A program made the translations under genes and the position numbers. The notes beneath the pieces were generated by a model. That model made no database searches. It was not told the origin of the DNA and saw only the letters and a program-made list of their open reading frames with translations. A DNA stretch of 5,954 nucleotides from Streptosporangiaceae bacterium (GTDB taxonomy: Bacteria; Actinomycetota; Actinomycetes; Streptosporangiales; Streptosporangiaceae): assembly GCA_030038715.1 (NCBI GenBank), contig JASHSO010000400.1:1-5954 (forward strand). The letters are read 5' to 3'. Shown here piece by piece: positions 5,070-5,954 of the stretch (within the stretch, counting starts at the first letter, position 1; the number at the start of each line of letters is the position of its first letter).

Positions 5070-5345
5070 ATGCCAGCTTACGAGCGCGCGGCTTGGCGCC
5101 GGGCGATCGCCGCGGGCTTCGTCGTCGACGCAGCGGTGGCCGCGATGCTGAGCCTGCTCGTTCACCGGGTGAAGCGCATCGACGGGCGCGTCATCGAAGT
5201 GCGCGACACACTGCGCGCCGCAGCGGCTAATACGGCCGAGGCCGCATTGATCCCGCAGGTCGCCGACGGCGTGGACGCGGTGCTGGCCGAGGGGCTTCAG
5301 CATCATCTGTTCCTCGGCCGCGTGCTCGAAAAGGTGAAGAGATGA
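5070..5345 (+). CDS. Small single-pass membrane protein 4 of the five-gene set
   Basis: The product is 91 residues and of unknown family. The N-terminal YERAAWRRAI is basic. The hydrophobic segment AIAAGFVVDAAVAAMLSLLV (residues 12-31) is interrupted by one Asp (D20), so it is the least convincing membrane helix of the five. The tail KRIDGRVIEVRDTLRAAAAN, then TAEAALIPQVADGVDAVLAE, is helical and ends HHLFLGRVLEKVKR. GGGAGG (5058-5063) lies 6 bases before ATG 5070. Its stop overlaps the start of the next gene by ATGA, indicating translational coupling. D20 and two adjacent histidines (H78, H79) could be functional, but this is speculation. Confidence 0.8.
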   Translation: MPAYERAAWRRAIAAGFVVDAAVAAMLSLLVHRVKRIDGRVIEVRDTLRAAAANTAEAALIPQVADGVDAVLAEGLQHHLFLGRVLEKVKR

Positions 5346-5704
5346 AGCGCCTAGTGGTCCTGACGGTCGTCGTCATCGCGGTGCTCACGGGCGGGCTGGC
5401 ACTCTACCTCTTCTGGATCGGGACGCTGCTGGACCGGATAGCCGAAAACCTGGAAGACTCGGAAGACCTCATCCGCAAGATCGACGGCGACGCGAAGGTC
5501 ATCCGGCCTGGCGTGGCACACGTCAACCAGGTGGGAGGCGTTGTAGCCGGCGCCCTGCCGCTGCTCTACGGGATGGCAGAGCAGATCGTCCGGGCTGTCG
5601 CCACGTCGTCGGCGGCTCCGCAGGAGGCCGCCGAGTCAGGCAAACCGTCCGGCACGCGCCGTTCCCGGCTGCAGGATGCGGTCGGCTACCACGCGCCCAG
5701 CTAA
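5342..5704 (+). CDS. Small single-pass membrane protein 5 of the five-gene set
   Basis: The product is 120 residues and of unknown family. MKR is followed directly by a clear membrane helix, LVVLTVVVIAVLTGGLALYL (residues 4-23), predicting N-in with the tail outside. The tail has an acidic helical stretch (LLDRIAENLEDSEDLIRKID, residues 29-48). It is followed by VIRPGVAHVNQVGGVVAGAL and a moderately hydrophobic LPLLYGMAEQIV that may lie along the membrane. The last 30 residues are Ser/Ala/Arg-rich and probably disordered. The start overlaps the previous stop (ATGA, 5342-5345), with AAGG/GAAGAG purines upstream. It is the last small protein, 38 bases before the phosphoesterase start. Confidence 0.82.
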   Translation: MKRLVVLTVVVIAVLTGGLALYLFWIGTLLDRIAENLEDSEDLIRKIDGDAKVIRPGVAHVNQVGGVVAGALPLLYGMAEQIVRAVATSSAAPQEAAESGKPSGTRRSRLQDAVGYHAPS

Positions 5705-5742
5705 CTTCATACGGGGCGCTCTCACTAGTGGAGTGATCCGCT

Positions 5743-5954
5743 TTGCCACGTCCGGATCGGAGCAACGCGCTAGACCACATCGTGGTCTTGATGTTCGAGA
5801 ACCGTTCGTTCGACAACCTGCTCGGCCGACTCTACGGCCCTGGTGAGGTGGCGTCCTTCGAGGGAGTGACCGGGAAAGACCTCAGCAATCCCATCCCGGA
5901 CTGGGCCGCCGACAAGGGCCCGGACGGCGCGGTCTTGCACTACGGCGTCGCACC
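5743..5954 (+). CDS. Phosphoesterase family protein (phospholipase C-like, PF04185), partial
   Basis: About 70 residues are visible before the right edge. The opening, SNALDHIVVLMFENRSFDNL (residues 7-26), is the hallmark N-terminus of the phosphoesterase superfamily (PF04185). That family includes bacterial phospholipases C and acid phosphatases; the conserved E-N-R-S-F-D supplies metal and active-site residues. It continues LLGRLYGPGEVASFEGVTGK. The family cleaves phosphodiester or phosphomonoester bonds. There is no N-terminal signal peptide, unlike secreted Tat-dependent PlcA-type enzymes, so this form may be cytoplasmic or rely on its membrane-protein neighbours. The start is TTG 5743: an in-frame TGA at 5734 excludes anything further upstream, and GGAG (5730-5733) sits 9 bases before it. 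GTG or ATG codons inside the conserved motif would cut it. It is probably co-transcribed with the five preceding genes. Confidence 0.85.
   Translation, partial: MPRPDRSNALDHIVVLMFENRSFDNLLGRLYGPGEVASFEGVTGKDLSNPIPDWAADKGPDGAVLHYGVA

Noticed and set aside
4258..5704. Five small genes as a toxin/antitoxin, phage holin or Mce-associated set
   Set aside because: No toxin, antitoxin DNA-binding, lysis or Mce/YrbE motif is visible. The similarity is limited to one membrane helix plus a helical tail.
1..5954. CRISPR arrays, insertion sequences, rRNA and riboswitches
   Set aside because: No regularly spaced repeats, transposase-like frames, terminal repeats, rRNA segments or recognisable riboswitch cores were seen.

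Overview
The window is GC-rich with strong third-position G/C bias. It combines ordinary Shine-Dalgarno starts (one GGAG followed by a TTG start) with at least one apparently leaderless gene, and carries an ECF-type promoter and a SigE-like sigma remnant. This points to a chromosomal segment of an actinobacterium (Actinomycetota); I cannot name the genus.

Left third (1-1210): a major facilitator superfamily (MFS) transporter enters from the left edge on the minus strand, and only its first ~47 codons are visible. Divergent from it is a gene for a soluble TPR-repeat protein that appears short at its C-terminus. Converging on that gene is a minus-strand remnant of a SigE-family/ECF sigma factor. 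It keeps a good ribosome site and a plausible ECF promoter but has lost its catalytic core. The two gene ends meet in about 100 bases that look like a deletion scar.

Middle (1215-3700): a classic regulator/exporter pair. An HxlR-type winged-helix regulator (minus) is divergent from a 14-helix DHA2-family (EmrB/QacA-like) drug exporter (plus). The 91 bases between their starts carry two back-to-back promoters whose -35 boxes overlap, plus repeated GTAAGTA-type half-sites that look like operators. Downstream is a tRNA-Arg(ACG) gene followed directly by a (GCG)6 tract and a GC-rich hairpin.

Right third (3700-5954): a 94-residue orphan protein on the minus strand is divergent from a compact plus-strand operon. 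The operon has five consecutive small proteins, each with one N-terminal membrane helix and a short helical tail, and then the start of a PF04185-type phosphoesterase (phospholipase C-like family) that runs off the right edge. The spacing runs from a 4-base overlap to 38 bases, so the six genes are probably co-transcribed. The five-membrane-protein plus phosphoesterase cluster is the part of the window least explained by known systems.
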